From an uncultured bacterium (GTDB lineage Bacteria; Verrucomicrobiota; Kiritimatiellia; RFP12; UBA1067), in contig CACWSW010000004.1 in the NCBI GenBank assembly GCA_902763655.1, positions 1-36,904 of the forward strand: 36,904 nt of DNA. The letters are read 5' to 3'. The translations under genes and the position numbers were made by a program. Of this stretch, positions 16,459 to 22,996 are shown in pieces; position 1 is the first letter of the stretch; every line of letters starts with the position of its first letter. The notes beneath the pieces are model-generated. The model was given only the letters and a program-made list of their open reading frames with translations, did no database searches and was not told the origin of the DNA.

Positions 16459-17855
16459 TTGGCAACATGGCAGTGAGGATTACGGCGGACCGGCCGAACT
16501 TCCCGCTCGGCACGCTGTTCGTGCGCGCGGGAAGCGCGGCGAACATCGCGCTTGTCGGCGTGCCGGTGCGTCCGGGCGTGAACGTGACGGCGCTCGCGCT
16601 GCGCGTCGAGAACGTGGACGGCGCCACGGCGGACTACGCCGCGCGCGCGATCGGCGGCGTGTGGGTGGTGGACGTGCCGGCGGCGCACTTCGCGACGGTG
16701 GGCAGCGTCACGGGCGGCGTGTCCGTTTGGGCCACGGGCACCGGCGCGGACGGCGAGACGTCGCGCACCTGGTGCGTGGGCGTTGGAGACCTCGAGGTGC
16801 TGACCGCCGACGCGGACGCGCCGGCGCCTGCGCCTGGCCAGACGTTCTGGCCGCTCCGGATGTTCGACGCCGCGCCGAGCGCGCCGACGAAATACAACGC
16901 CTATCTCGACGGCTCGGTGCTCAAGATCTGGAACGGCGTCGCGTGGATCACGATCTCCGGCGGCGGCGGAACCGTGGATAATACCGTCACGAGAACGTCC
17001 GCGAATCCCGTGAAGTCGAGCGGCATCTGGGGCGCGATCTGGGGCGCGCTGGAGGCGTTGCCGACGGGGTTCACCGCGATCTACGATTGGGTTGTCGCGC
17101 AGCTCGTGGGGAAGTACGAGAAGCCCTCCGGCGGCATCCCCGCGTCCGATCTAGCGCAGGCGGTGCAAACCGCCTTGTCCGAAATCCCCGGCAAGGCCAA
17201 CGCCGCCGACCTCCGATACCGCATCGCGGATGCTGGCTTCAAGTATCAGTTTGCGGCGTCGGCGTTCCCGATAACCTATCTGGACACGAGTACGTCCACG
17301 TCTGTGACGATTACGGCAGGCGACTCAGGCGACATTACATGGGATGTCCAACCGGATGGCAGTGCATACGTCTCGTATAATGGATTTGACTTTGCGTATT
17401 TTAACAGCGCCGGGGATTACGGCGGCTCGCAGCCGGGCATTGACTTGCAATTCAACGGCATTGCGGCGGCGAATGCGGGCAAACCGCTCGTCCAAACAGT
17501 TGCCGACCGCACGGTGAACCTCATCGCGGCAACGGACGAGACGAGCATCGACATCGAGCTGCCAGCGGCGGTGACTGTGGACGGCGTGCGCTACTGCCGC
17601 GACTTCCTGCTTGACGTTGACAACTCCGCGAACGCGAGCGACCTCGCGCTGGAGTTCACGGCGTTGGGCGTCGACTACGCTTTCGTGCCGTTGGAGGATG
17701 ACAGCGTAAGCGAGATGATGACGATCGGCGCGGGCGAGCGCGTGCGGCTCTATTTCACCGAGACGCCGTACACGGCAACCGGCTCGCTTCCCGTCATCAA
17801 CGTCGCCCGCGTCACGCTTGGCGATTTCGTCACCACCACTCAAGGAGGCAACTGA
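16455..17855 (+). CDS. Tail fibre or baseplate wedge-like protein, 466 aa
   Basis: GAAGGAGTCC precedes ATG 16455. The N-terminal 120 residues are a beta domain that could attach to the tail. A Pro/Ala linker (ADADAPAPAPGQTFWP) separates it from a segment with a small Trp-containing repeat (YNAYLDGSVLKIWNGVAWITISGGGG) often seen in fibre proteins. Short helices (SSGIWGAIWGALEALP) suit a trimeric fibre shaft, and beta-rich C-terminal domains follow (about 250-460). From about base 17270 to 17420 GC content drops, hinting at recombination inside the gene. Fibre or receptor-binding function is inferred from architecture and position. Confidence 0.7.
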   Translation: MIGNMAVRITADRPNFPLGTLFVRAGSAANIALVGVPVRPGVNVTALALRVENVDGATADYAARAIGGVWVVDVPAAHFATVGSVTGGVSVWATGTGADGETSRTWCVGVGDLEVLTADADAPAPAPGQTFWPLRMFDAAPSAPTKYNAYLDGSVLKIWNGVAWITISGGGGTVDNTVTRTSANPVKSSGIWGAIWGALEALPTGFTAIYDWVVAQLVGKYEKPSGGIPASDLAQAVQTALSEIPGKANAADLRYRIADAGFKYQFAASAFPITYLDTSTSTSVTITAGDSGDITWDVQPDGSAYVSYNGFDFAYFNSAGDYGGSQPGIDLQFNGIAAANAGKPLVQTVADRTVNLIAATDETSIDIELPAAVTVDGVRYCRDFLLDVDNSANASDLALEFTALGVDYAFVPLEDDSVSEMMTIGAGERVRLYFTETPYTATGSLPVINVARVTLGDFVTTTQGGN

Positions 17856-18397
17856 TGGCAACCCCTGAACTCAACCGCAACTTCGCGAGCGCGGTAGGCG
17901 CGGACGGCCTGCCCGTGTACGCGCCCGCCTACATCATGGTGGGCGGGCGGCTCAAGCTCCACCCCACCGTCGAGGACTACGCCGCGCACAATCCTCCGTG
18001 CTGGCCCGTCCTCGCCAACGCCGCGCCGAGCGACGCGCCGAGCGGCTATCATTACGAGTTCCGCTCCTACGAGTTCTCGGAGGGCGCGTTCCGCCGCGCC
18101 TACGCGCTCGTGCAAGATCCGCTGCCCCCGCCGCGCAGGTGGAGCCGCCTCTCAATCAAGACCGCGCTGGCACAAGCGGGAATGCTCGCCTCCGCGCGCG
18201 CTTACCTCTCCGCCGTCGAAATCGCCACGGGCTACACCGCGTGGGAGGCGTTGACCGACTGCGACTACATCGAGGAAGGCTACCCCACCGCCGAGCGCTG
18301 GAGCGAAATCCTTGACGGCGCGGCGTCCGCGCTGGGCAAGACCCGCGCGGATATTGATGCATTTCTCGCGCAAATCCCCACGGAGGGCGCGGTATGA
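17855..18397 (+). CDS. Fibre-associated or fibre assembly protein, 180 aa
   Basis: ATG 17855 overlaps the previous stop (TGATG). The N-terminal half contains a short beta unit that reads like a fibre-linked domain (YAPAYIMVGGRLKLHPTVEDYAAHNPP). The C-terminal half (about 98-178) is an all-helical Trp-containing domain (RRWSRLSIKTALAQAG...WSEILDGAASALGKTRADIDAFLAQIP) similar in style to helical domains beside fibre genes in other phages. A tail-fibre assembly role is inferred. It shares 4 bases with the lectin gene that follows. Confidence 0.6.
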   Translation: MATPELNRNFASAVGADGLPVYAPAYIMVGGRLKLHPTVEDYAAHNPPCWPVLANAAPSDAPSGYHYEFRSYEFSEGAFRRAYALVQDPLPPPRRWSRLSIKTALAQAGMLASARAYLSAVEIATGYTAWEALTDCDYIEEGYPTAERWSEILDGAASALGKTRADIDAFLAQIPTEGAV

Positions 18398-19158
18398 TGC
18401 TCGCGGCAAGAGGCGCGTTCTTGACGGGAAACAAATCCCCGCAACTGTCGCTCTCGAAATCAGGGACGTCTCAGCAGGGTTTTTTTGTAAATTCGCTCGG
18501 GTCGCTCCCTATGAACCAGACTTTCACTTGCTGGTATAAAGCGACTTTCACCGACGCCGACATCATGACGTCAAGAGACGTATTTAAGTATGGCGACAAC
18601 AATAATGGGTGCGGGTTTGGCTTTGGCTATGTTGTAGGAGGAAACACACGGACAAGCAAGGCGGCGCTGGTTGAAGCTAAATACTGGTGGACATTTGATC
18701 TGATTCAAGGAGTTCGTCTTCCGAATACTGGTTGGCATCATTTGGCATATAGGATAAAAAGCGGAACGTCGCCCAATAATAACGCCGTCTTCGTTGATGG
18801 CACAGTCCAGACGCGCGCGTCAAACTCGTCAAGTAGCACAAGTTCAATTAATCCTCCTACAAATATCTTTTCCATTTGTGGCAGAGGCAACGGCGGCACC
18901 CTAGACTGCGAAGTGCGAGTTTACCATCCGCGCATTTACAATGAACTGCTTAGTGATTCTAAAATCGCGGAAGACATGACAATCGCAGGCGTCCCAACCC
19001 GCCAAAGTCTTGTTCACTATTGGGACGGAACAACAGACGGCGGCAAGGTCTACGATTTTGTCGGCGACTGGCATCTCTCTTTTTCGGATGGATGTTCGGT
19101 TGTGCCAGATACGCCGCAAGGAGGCAACGAATGGGCGAAAACGCGACAGAGATTTTAG
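18394..19158 (+). CDS. LamG/concanavalin-A-like lectin protein, probable receptor-binding protein, 254 aa
   Basis: Residues 35-200 show the LamG-type jelly-roll pattern: FTCWYKATFT, then strands with FKYGDNNNGCGFGFGY, the family hallmark GWHHLAYRI, FVDGTVQ, IFSICGRGNGGTLDCEVRVYHPRIYNELLSDSKI (the DEVRIYnraLs.seI signature). This fold binds sugars, so it may recognise host surface glycans. Base composition falls sharply from about 18430 to 19130, with many A/T third positions and runs such as TTTTTTT, unlike the GC-rich genes on both sides. That is consistent with exchange of a host-range module. The position at the end of the tail operon is usual for the receptor-binding protein. Confidence 0.8.
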   Translation: MMLAARGAFLTGNKSPQLSLSKSGTSQQGFFVNSLGSLPMNQTFTCWYKATFTDADIMTSRDVFKYGDNNNGCGFGFGYVVGGNTRTSKAALVEAKYWWTFDLIQGVRLPNTGWHHLAYRIKSGTSPNNNAVFVDGTVQTRASNSSSSTSSINPPTNIFSICGRGNGGTLDCEVRVYHPRIYNELLSDSKIAEDMTIAGVPTRQSLVHYWDGTTDGGKVYDFVGDWHLSFSDGCSVVPDTPQGGNEWAKTRQRF

Positions 19159-19171
19159 GAGGAACTAGGAA

Positions 19172-19417
19172 ATGACGCTTGAAATGCAGACCGCGCTTGA
19201 GCGAGAACTGAAAGACGCGAAGACGCCGGAAGACCGCGCCCTCGCGCAGTCGCACATTCTCCTTGCGCTTATGGACTGCCAGCGCAAGACGGCGGAGCGC
19301 GTCAAGAAGTTGTCGTGGAAAGTCATATCCATTGCGCTTGCGCTCGGCACGGGAGGGGGCGCGGCCCTGTCTAACATTGACAAGGTGATGCGGATTTTCG
19401 GCGGAGGTGCGCAATGA
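19172..19417 (+). CDS. Holin-like small membrane protein, 81 aa
   Basis: TTTTAGGAGGAACTAGGAA provides a strong ribosome binding site before ATG 19172. The first 48 residues form a charged helix, and residues 50-66 (VISIALALGTGGGAALS) form one transmembrane segment near the C-terminus. This layout is like XhlA-type or other one-span lysis proteins. Assignment as a holin or accessory lysis protein rests on topology and on its place directly after the tail genes. It overlaps the next gene by 4 bases. Confidence 0.6.
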   Translation: MTLEMQTALERELKDAKTPEDRALAQSHILLALMDCQRKTAERVKKLSWKVISIALALGTGGGAALSNIDKVMRIFGGGAQ

Positions 19418-19857
19418 CCCACCAGGAGGCAATACAGGCAATCGCCCGCGCAAAGGATCTCGGGCTTTCCGGCGCGGAGTTCCTCGCCAGTCTCGGCCCC
19501 GGCAAGGTCGCCGCCGCGTGCAACGGCATCGGCCCCGACCGCTGGTCGCAGAAGGCGCGGGACACGCTCGACAAGTGGCTGTGGCTCCTCCGCCCTGCGG
19601 CGGACGGACACGACTGCCGCTTCGCATACGACAACGACGGCAGCGACGCGAAATTCCGCGCGGCGAACGACGAGCTGGAGCGTAACGGCATCATCTGCGC
19701 GGACGCGGAGTACCGCTGGTTCAACCCTCTCCGTTATCTGTGGCGTCACCGCGCGCGCGTCATGGCGGACATGTGCCGCGAATACGGCTGGTCGGCGTGG
19801 CGCGACGCGTACATCGATTCAATTTCCGGAGGATCCGGAGTCCGGAGGCTCGAATGA
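19414..19857 (+). CDS. Conserved-type phage protein in the lysis region, 147 aa
   Basis: The protein has an ACNGIGP motif (about 35-41), an HDCRFAYDNDGSDAKFRAANDEL segment (about 68-90) and a basic C-terminal region ending in GWSAWRDAY. His, Asp and Glu in a compact soluble domain could form an active site, and this place between a holin-like gene and a lipoprotein gene is where an endolysin is expected. No lysozyme, amidase or peptidase signature was recognised, so enzymatic function is only a possibility. Confidence 0.65.
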   Translation: MTHQEAIQAIARAKDLGLSGAEFLASLGPGKVAAACNGIGPDRWSQKARDTLDKWLWLLRPAADGHDCRFAYDNDGSDAKFRAANDELERNGIICADAEYRWFNPLRYLWRHRARVMADMCREYGWSAWRDAYIDSISGGSGVRRLE

Positions 19858-19937
19858 TTTCGGCCGGGTGGCCGGAACGCGGGCGGTCTTTGAAAGGCCA
19901 TTTTCTAGTTTTGGTTGGATCCGCCCGCGTGGTTATA

Positions 19938-19974
19938 TCAACAGTATCAACAACTAATCAACAACTAGTCAACA
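19938..19974 (+). repeat. Short TCAACA(ACTA) tandem-like repeats in a leader
   Basis: TCAACA occurs four times at 19938, 19947, 19958 and 19969, spaced 9, 11 and 11 bases, in the 128-bp gap before the lipoprotein gene. The segment is AT-rich and unlikely to fold. It could be a regulator binding array or an unstructured translation-enhancing leader. A weak promoter-like TTGGTT (near 19912) with TTATAT (about 19933) stands upstream. Confidence 0.5.
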
Positions 19975-19985
19975 AGGAGAAGACT

Positions 19986-20588
19986 ATGAAGAAACTGATG
20001 AAATCAATCTGCGTGCTCGCGGCGCTCGCCCTGGGCGGCTGCGTGTGCCTCGTGTTCGCCGGCTGCCAGACGGCCGCGAAGTGGGAGAAGCGTCCGGAAA
20101 CGGCGGTGCCGATCCAGAAGGTCGTGGAGGTCAACGGCGTGCAACAGCTCGCCACCGTCGACTACATCCTTCTCGGCGGCGGGTTCTCCGTTGAGGTTCG
20201 TTCGCCGCTGTGGGCGCGCGAATCGCTGAACGGGTTTCTCGCGGAGGCGTCCACCAATGGCGCGTTCCGCGTGTCGCTCAACGCCTACGACCGCGACCTG
20301 TCGACGAACGCCGTCGTCCTCACGCGCACGATCTTCGACGGCAGCACGAACCTGGCGCTCGCCGTGGCGAAAGCCTACGCGACGATCGCGACGGCCGGCG
20401 GCGTGGACGTGACCGGCGCGGTCGTCTCGAAGATCGTGAACTACTTCAAGGCGCGCGGCGGCGACGCTGCGAAGAGCACGGTCACGAGCGACGGCGAGAA
20501 GCTCACCGTCACGGACGGCACGACGACCATCCAGTGCGACGCCGCCGGCAACTGTACCACGTGCACGGACGGCGCCTGCGCGCTCTAA
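19986..20588 (+). CDS. Phage lipoprotein, possible spanin component, 200 aa
   Basis: MKKLMKSICVLAALALGGC begins a lipoprotein signal peptide. Two candidate lipobox cysteines are visible, C19 (LGGC) and C27 (FAGC). The mature part has beta strands, a helix with many Ala, and a Cys-rich end (IQCDAAGNCTTCTDGACAL). It would be anchored to a membrane after lipid attachment. Location after the lysis genes and size suggest an outer-membrane spanin or a lysogenic-conversion lipoprotein, without proof. CAAGGAGAAGACT is the ribosome binding site. A structured region and terminator follow. Confidence 0.7.
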   Translation: MKKLMKSICVLAALALGGCVCLVFAGCQTAAKWEKRPETAVPIQKVVEVNGVQQLATVDYILLGGGFSVEVRSPLWARESLNGFLAEASTNGAFRVSLNAYDRDLSTNAVVLTRTIFDGSTNLALAVAKAYATIATAGGVDVTGAVVSKIVNYFKARGGDAAKSTVTSDGEKLTVTDGTTTIQCDAAGNCTTCTDGACAL

Positions 20589-20594
20589 CTCGAT

Positions 20595-20685
20595 TTCGCG
20601 CGCCACCTCGCGCGAAGGCCCAGGGGCGAAACGGACCCCCTATTGAGGTGCTTCACCATGCGCCCAAGAAGGCCGAAAGCATGGT
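20595..20685 (+). ncRNA. Cluster of hairpins, candidate structured RNA
   Basis: Four stems occur in 91 bases after the lipoprotein stop: TTCGCGCG/CGCGCGAA (20595-20616, 8 bp), GGGG/CCCC (20623-20639), GGTG-CTT-CACC (20647-20657), and ACCATGC/GCATGGT (20655-20685, 7 bp) with a nested GCC/GGC inside. The third and fourth stems share bases 20655-20657 and are partly exclusive. A terminator follows at 20687. It may be a 3' UTR structure or a processed RNA of about 130 nt. No known RNA family was recognised. Confidence 0.4.
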
Positions 20686-20686
20686 C

Positions 20687-20726
20687 GCCCCGGCTGGGTG
20701 CTGTTCTCCCCGGCCGGGGCTTTTTT
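20687..20726 (+). terminator. Intrinsic terminator after the lysis region
   Basis: GCCCCGGC (20687-20694) pairs with GCCGGGGC (20713-20720) and is followed at once by six T (20721-20726). It would end transcription of the long structural and lysis operon before the promoter at 20765. Confidence 0.8.
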
Positions 20727-20764
20727 GCGCCCGGAAAAATTTTAAACTTTTTTCATTTTGCTAC

Positions 20765-20793
20765 TTGTCAACGGAAAGCAAATAGTGTATACT
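20765..20793 (+). promoter_or_regulatory. Sigma-70-type promoter
   Basis: TTGTCA (20765-20770), a 17-bp spacer and TATACT (20788-20793) form the best -35/-10 pair in the window. The surrounding sequence is AT-rich. The leader to the ATG at 20866 is about 65 nt. It drives the three small genes up to 21526. Confidence 0.8.
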
Positions 20794-20865
20794 ATCCGCG
20801 TCTTCACGAGATTAGGGTCTTGTGAGGGCGAACGAAAAAAACCTAAAAAAGAACGGAGTCAAAAA

Positions 20866-21120
20866 ATGAACGTAAAAGCAAAATTCGAGGTTGGTAAAAC
20901 CTACTACACGCGCAGCATCTGCGACAACGACTGCGTCATCACGGGCAAGGTGATACGGCGCACGGCTGCGACCGTGACGATGGACGTGCGCGGGTATGGC
21001 GTGAAGACGCTGCGCATTAGCAAGGGCCTTTCCGCGGTCTGGGGATCGGAAGCCGTGAAGCCGTGGGGCGCGTATTCGATGGCGCCGACTCTCTCGGCCG
21101 ATCGTATCCTCGTCGCATGA
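20866..21120 (+). CDS. Hypothetical protein, 84 aa
   Basis: ATG 20866 follows GAACGGAGTCAAAAA. The protein is small, basic and beta-rich (KFEVGKTYYTRSICDNDCVITGKVIRRTAATVTMDV...GVKTLRISKGL), a pattern of small SH3- or OB-like barrels in which strands start near residue 7. No family was assigned. It is the first gene behind the consensus promoter at 20765 and so is probably expressed independently of the structural operon, perhaps in the lysogen. Confidence 0.7.
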   Translation: MNVKAKFEVGKTYYTRSICDNDCVITGKVIRRTAATVTMDVRGYGVKTLRISKGLSAVWGSEAVKPWGAYSMAPTLSADRILVA

Positions 21121-21135
21121 AGAAAGGAGCGAGAA

Positions 21136-21354
21136 ATGAAAGAGAAGGTTGTCAAATTGGTGAAGGGCGGATCGTTGATCTATGTGAGTGTCTGCGTGTC
21201 TGCGGGTGGTGGATACAGCGTCTCGCTCGGCGGGAATTGTGGCATTCATCACCATGAGACGAAGGACTCGGCGATGGCAGAATTCCGGCAGCGAATCGGG
21301 TACTTGGTATCTGACGGCTACACGGCGGCGCTTTATGAAGAAGAAAAACGCTAA
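21136..21354 (+). CDS. Hypothetical protein, 72 aa
   Basis: ATG 21136 has GAAAGGAGCGAG upstream. The N-terminal half is beta-rich (VVKLVKGGSLIYVSVCVSAGGGYSVSLGG) and is followed by GIHHHETKDSAMAEFRQRIGYLVSDGY, which looks like a small alpha/beta domain. No family was recognised. Its 3' end overlaps the next gene by 20 bases. Confidence 0.65.
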   Translation: MKEKVVKLVKGGSLIYVSVCVSAGGGYSVSLGGNCGIHHHETKDSAMAEFRQRIGYLVSDGYTAALYEEEKR

Positions 21355-21526
21355 ACTTTCCCGCGTCCGCTCGGCCGCCGGCAGGGCGGGCGCGAAGGCC
21401 CGCTGGGCGAACGTCGAGCGCGAGCCCACCGTGCAGGTGCGTGTCTACGCGTCTGATGCTGAATGGCTGCGTGCCCAGGGCGGGACGCTTGCCGAGGCCG
21501 TTCGCCGCTTGCGCGGCGGCCGGTAA
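21335..21526 (+). CDS. Small basic protein, possible DNA-binding, 63 aa
   Basis: ATG 21335 lies inside the upstream gene. The first 30 residues are strongly basic with repeated Ala/Arg (KLSRVRSAAGRAGAKARWANV), then a short segment EPTVQVRVYASDAEWLRAQGGTLAEAVRRLRGG that resembles a ribbon-helix-helix unit: a strand (VQVRVYASDAEW) and two helices. DNA binding is inferred. It precedes the integrase convergently, with a small RNA or terminator between, so a role in controlling integration or excision is conceivable. Confidence 0.6.
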   Translation: MKKKNAKLSRVRSAAGRAGAKARWANVEREPTVQVRVYASDAEWLRAQGGTLAEAVRRLRGGR

Positions 21527-21537
21527 TCTGGTATAAT
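21509..21537 (+). promoter_or_regulatory. Promoter with extended -10 at the end of the small gene cluster
   Basis: TTGCGC (21509-21514), a 17-bp spacer and TATAAT (21532-21537), with TGG just before the -10 box. It overlaps the end of the 21335-21526 gene and points toward the integrase 3' end, where only about 85 bases remain before a terminator. The product would be a short RNA. Confidence 0.65.
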
Positions 21538-21543
21538 GCGCGC

Positions 21544-21631
21544 GTCGTTCGGCTTTGACTCCGTTCGACGTGCGCGTTTGTGATAAGATGCGCCTCCCCG
21601 GTTGGCCCTAACCTTCCGGGGCTTTTCATTT
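21544..21631 (+). ncRNA. Candidate small RNA of about 85 nt, antisense to the integrase end
   Basis: Bounded by the promoter at 21509-21537 and the terminator at 21596-21631. The predicted start at about 21544 is followed at once by a hairpin, GTCG-TT-CGG (21544-21552) with CCG-TT-CGAC (21561-21569). A second extended -10 (TGATAAGAT, 21581-21589) lies inside. The transcript runs into the last bases of the integrase gene on the opposite strand. No coding frame of useful length is present. Confidence 0.45.
21596..21631 (+). terminator. Terminator hairpin before the integrase 3' end
   Basis: CCCCGG (21596-21601) pairs with CCGGGG (21616-21621), followed by CTTTTCATTT. The T-rich side is on the plus strand, so it ends transcription from the left. 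The reverse side lacks a T-run. Confidence 0.6.
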
Positions 21632-22735
21632 CCCGGCGGCGGCCTCGATCGCGGCGGACAGTTCCGCGAGGTGGTCCGCGTGATCGTAGACGGCAGATGT
21701 GCGCTCGTCCGTATGTCCGCAGAGGCGCATGGCCGTTTCCGTCGAGACGCCGGCTTCTGCGAGGCGCGTGCGGAACGTGTGGCGCCAGGAATGGAAGGTG
21801 TAGCCGTCGGACTGTTTCAGATCTACTGCATCGAGAATGTCCGAGAAACGCGAGCCTTTGGGCCCCATGCCAGTAGAGAGGTATGCGCGGGCGTGGCGCG
21901 GAAACACGTATCCCTTGCCATGTGCCGATTTCCGGGCGCTGGCGAGCTCTGGCGCAAGCGTGCGCGTCTCTATTGGGATTGTGACGCGGATGCCGTGGCG
22001 GGCCGTCTTTCGCGGCTTTATGTCGATCACGCCCTTGGCGAGGTTGATGTCGGCCCACTTGAGCGTCACCACGTCGCCGTAGCGCAGGCCGGTGTGGCGG
22101 GATATGAGACAGATGAGCGGCCAGCCGTCGCCCTTGTTGCGCGCTGCTTCCAGGACCTGCGACTCTTGTTCGGGCGTGAAGGTCTGGTGGCGCTTTGACT
22201 CGACCTTGCGGGGGCGGAGTGCCGGCCACGGGTTGCGGAGTTCCGGAACGGCGATTTCGAGAGTTTTCCAGACGGTCGCGAGGTCGGAGATCGTAATCTG
22301 GCGGGTTTTGGGCGCGAGGCCGAGCGCGGTGAGGTGCGCGGCGTAGGCGGCGGCGGCGAGTCCGTCCACGTCCTGGACCATCTGCGCGAGTGGGCGTTCT
22401 TTGTGCAGCCAGTCGACGAGGCCCTGGACGTGCATCTTGCGCTTGCGCAGGGTGTCGGCGGCGACGTTGCCGATGCCGGCGGCGTTCGCCGTCTGGGTGT
22501 AGGTGGCCCATGCCGCGTTGATCGGCAGGCCGGAACGCTCGCGCTTGTTGTGGTAGATCGTTTCGAGCATGGCGGAGACAGCGTCCGAGGTCGCCTGCTT
22601 GGATTTTGCGATCTTTATGGTCGCCAATACGGCCTCGGCCGCAGCTCGGTCGGTGAGATGGGTTGATTTTCGGATGTTTTTCCCGTTCACGTAGTAGTCA
22701 AGCCACCACGTTTTCCCGTGTTTGTAGACTCTCAT
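21626..22735 (-). CDS. int: Phage integrase, tyrosine recombinase family, 369 aa
   Basis: Catalyses site-specific recombination between attP and the host attB. The N-terminus (VYKHGKTWWLDYYVNGKNIRKST) is the arm-binding domain of lambda-type integrases, residues 65-170 form the core-binding domain, and the catalytic domain shows R218 (HTGLRYGDV), a beta-hairpin K near 243, H315 and R318 (HSWRH), H341 (LCGHTDE) and the nucleophile Y350. AAAAGGAGAAACAG lies before the start. The presence of an arm-binding domain agrees with the repeated arm sites in the adjoining attP region (22751-22991). Some of those sites overlap the promoter, so the integrase may repress its own gene. Confidence 0.95.
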   Translation of the reverse strand: MRVYKHGKTWWLDYYVNGKNIRKSTHLTDRAAAEAVLATIKIAKSKQATSDAVSAMLETIYHNKRERSGLPINAAWATYTQTANAAGIGNVAADTLRKRKMHVQGLVDWLHKERPLAQMVQDVDGLAAAAYAAHLTALGLAPKTRQITISDLATVWKTLEIAVPELRNPWPALRPRKVESKRHQTFTPEQESQVLEAARNKGDGWPLICLISRHTGLRYGDVVTLKWADINLAKGVIDIKPRKTARHGIRVTIPIETRTLAPELASARKSAHGKGYVFPRHARAYLSTGMGPKGSRFSDILDAVDLKQSDGYTFHSWRHTFRTRLAEAGVSTETAMRLCGHTDERTSAVYDHADHLAELSAAIEAAAGK

Positions 22736-22779
22736 CTGTTTCTCCTTTTCGCTATATACACTATATGCGCACGGCGCAT

Positions 22780-22785
22780 ATTATA
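22780..22785 (-). promoter_or_regulatory. Integrase promoter, extended -10
   Basis: Read on the minus strand, TGGTATAAT has its TATAAT hexamer at 22780-22785, about 45 bases before the integrase ATG. No good -35 box is present. The upstream half of the promoter is occupied by the two left arm repeats (22791-22811), suggesting autoregulation by integrase. Confidence 0.65.
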
Positions 22786-22790
22786 CCAAA

Positions 22791-22811
22791 ACCACGCACA
22801 AACCACGCACA
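22791..22811 (+). repeat. Left arm-type repeats, two copies of ACCACGCACA
   Basis: ACCACGCACA at 22791-22800 and 22802-22811, 11 bp apart, about one helical turn. The same pair recurs at 22971-22991. Probable arm-type integrase sites, overlapping the integrase promoter. Confidence 0.8.
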
Positions 22812-22970
22812 GATTCTGAAAAAAGTTTTTATCACTAAACCCTTGTATTTATTGGCTTTTCCCCGCTTTCGTCGCATGGTGGGACAGGGGAGACTCGAAA
22901 TCCGTGCGGGGGTTTTAATTGCGCGTTTTATTGGGATTTTATGCTATATGCGCTATATGCAAATGGGGAA

Positions 22971-22991
22971 ACCACGCACAAACCACGCACA
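22971..22991 (+). repeat. Right arm-type repeats, two copies of ACCACGCACA
   Basis: ACCACGCACA at 22971-22980 and 22982-22991, identical in sequence, spacing and orientation to the left pair. It ends 5 bases before the stop codon of the secreted-protein gene at 22997-23968. Confidence 0.8.
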
Positions 22992-22996
22992 ACTTT

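Larger units (their letters stand above)
22751..22991. other. attP: attP attachment site region
   Basis: Directly upstream of the integrase. It holds two copies of a double arm repeat (22791-22811 and 22971-22991, exactly 180 bp apart), two copies of GCTATATNNNCTATATGC (22751-22768 and 22943-22960), and between them an AT-rich stretch with one GC-rich island at about 22879-22912 containing GGGGAGACTCGAAATCC. The island sits almost exactly midway between the arm repeats, as expected for the core. The exact core cannot be fixed without the host attB. Confidence 0.75.

Noticed and set aside
17370..17376. TATAAT in the fibre gene
   Set aside because: It lies inside coding sequence without TG extension or -35 box, in a locally AT-rich stretch, and no gene or RNA starts downstream.
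20595..20685. CRISPR-like or repeat array in the hairpin cluster
   Set aside because: The stems are different from one another and no regular repeat-spacer unit exists.
22879..22912. tRNA-like segment in the attP island
   Set aside because: ACTCGAAAT resembles an anticodon loop, but the surrounding stem does not pair well and no acceptor or T arm is present. It can be part of an att core but not a tRNA gene.
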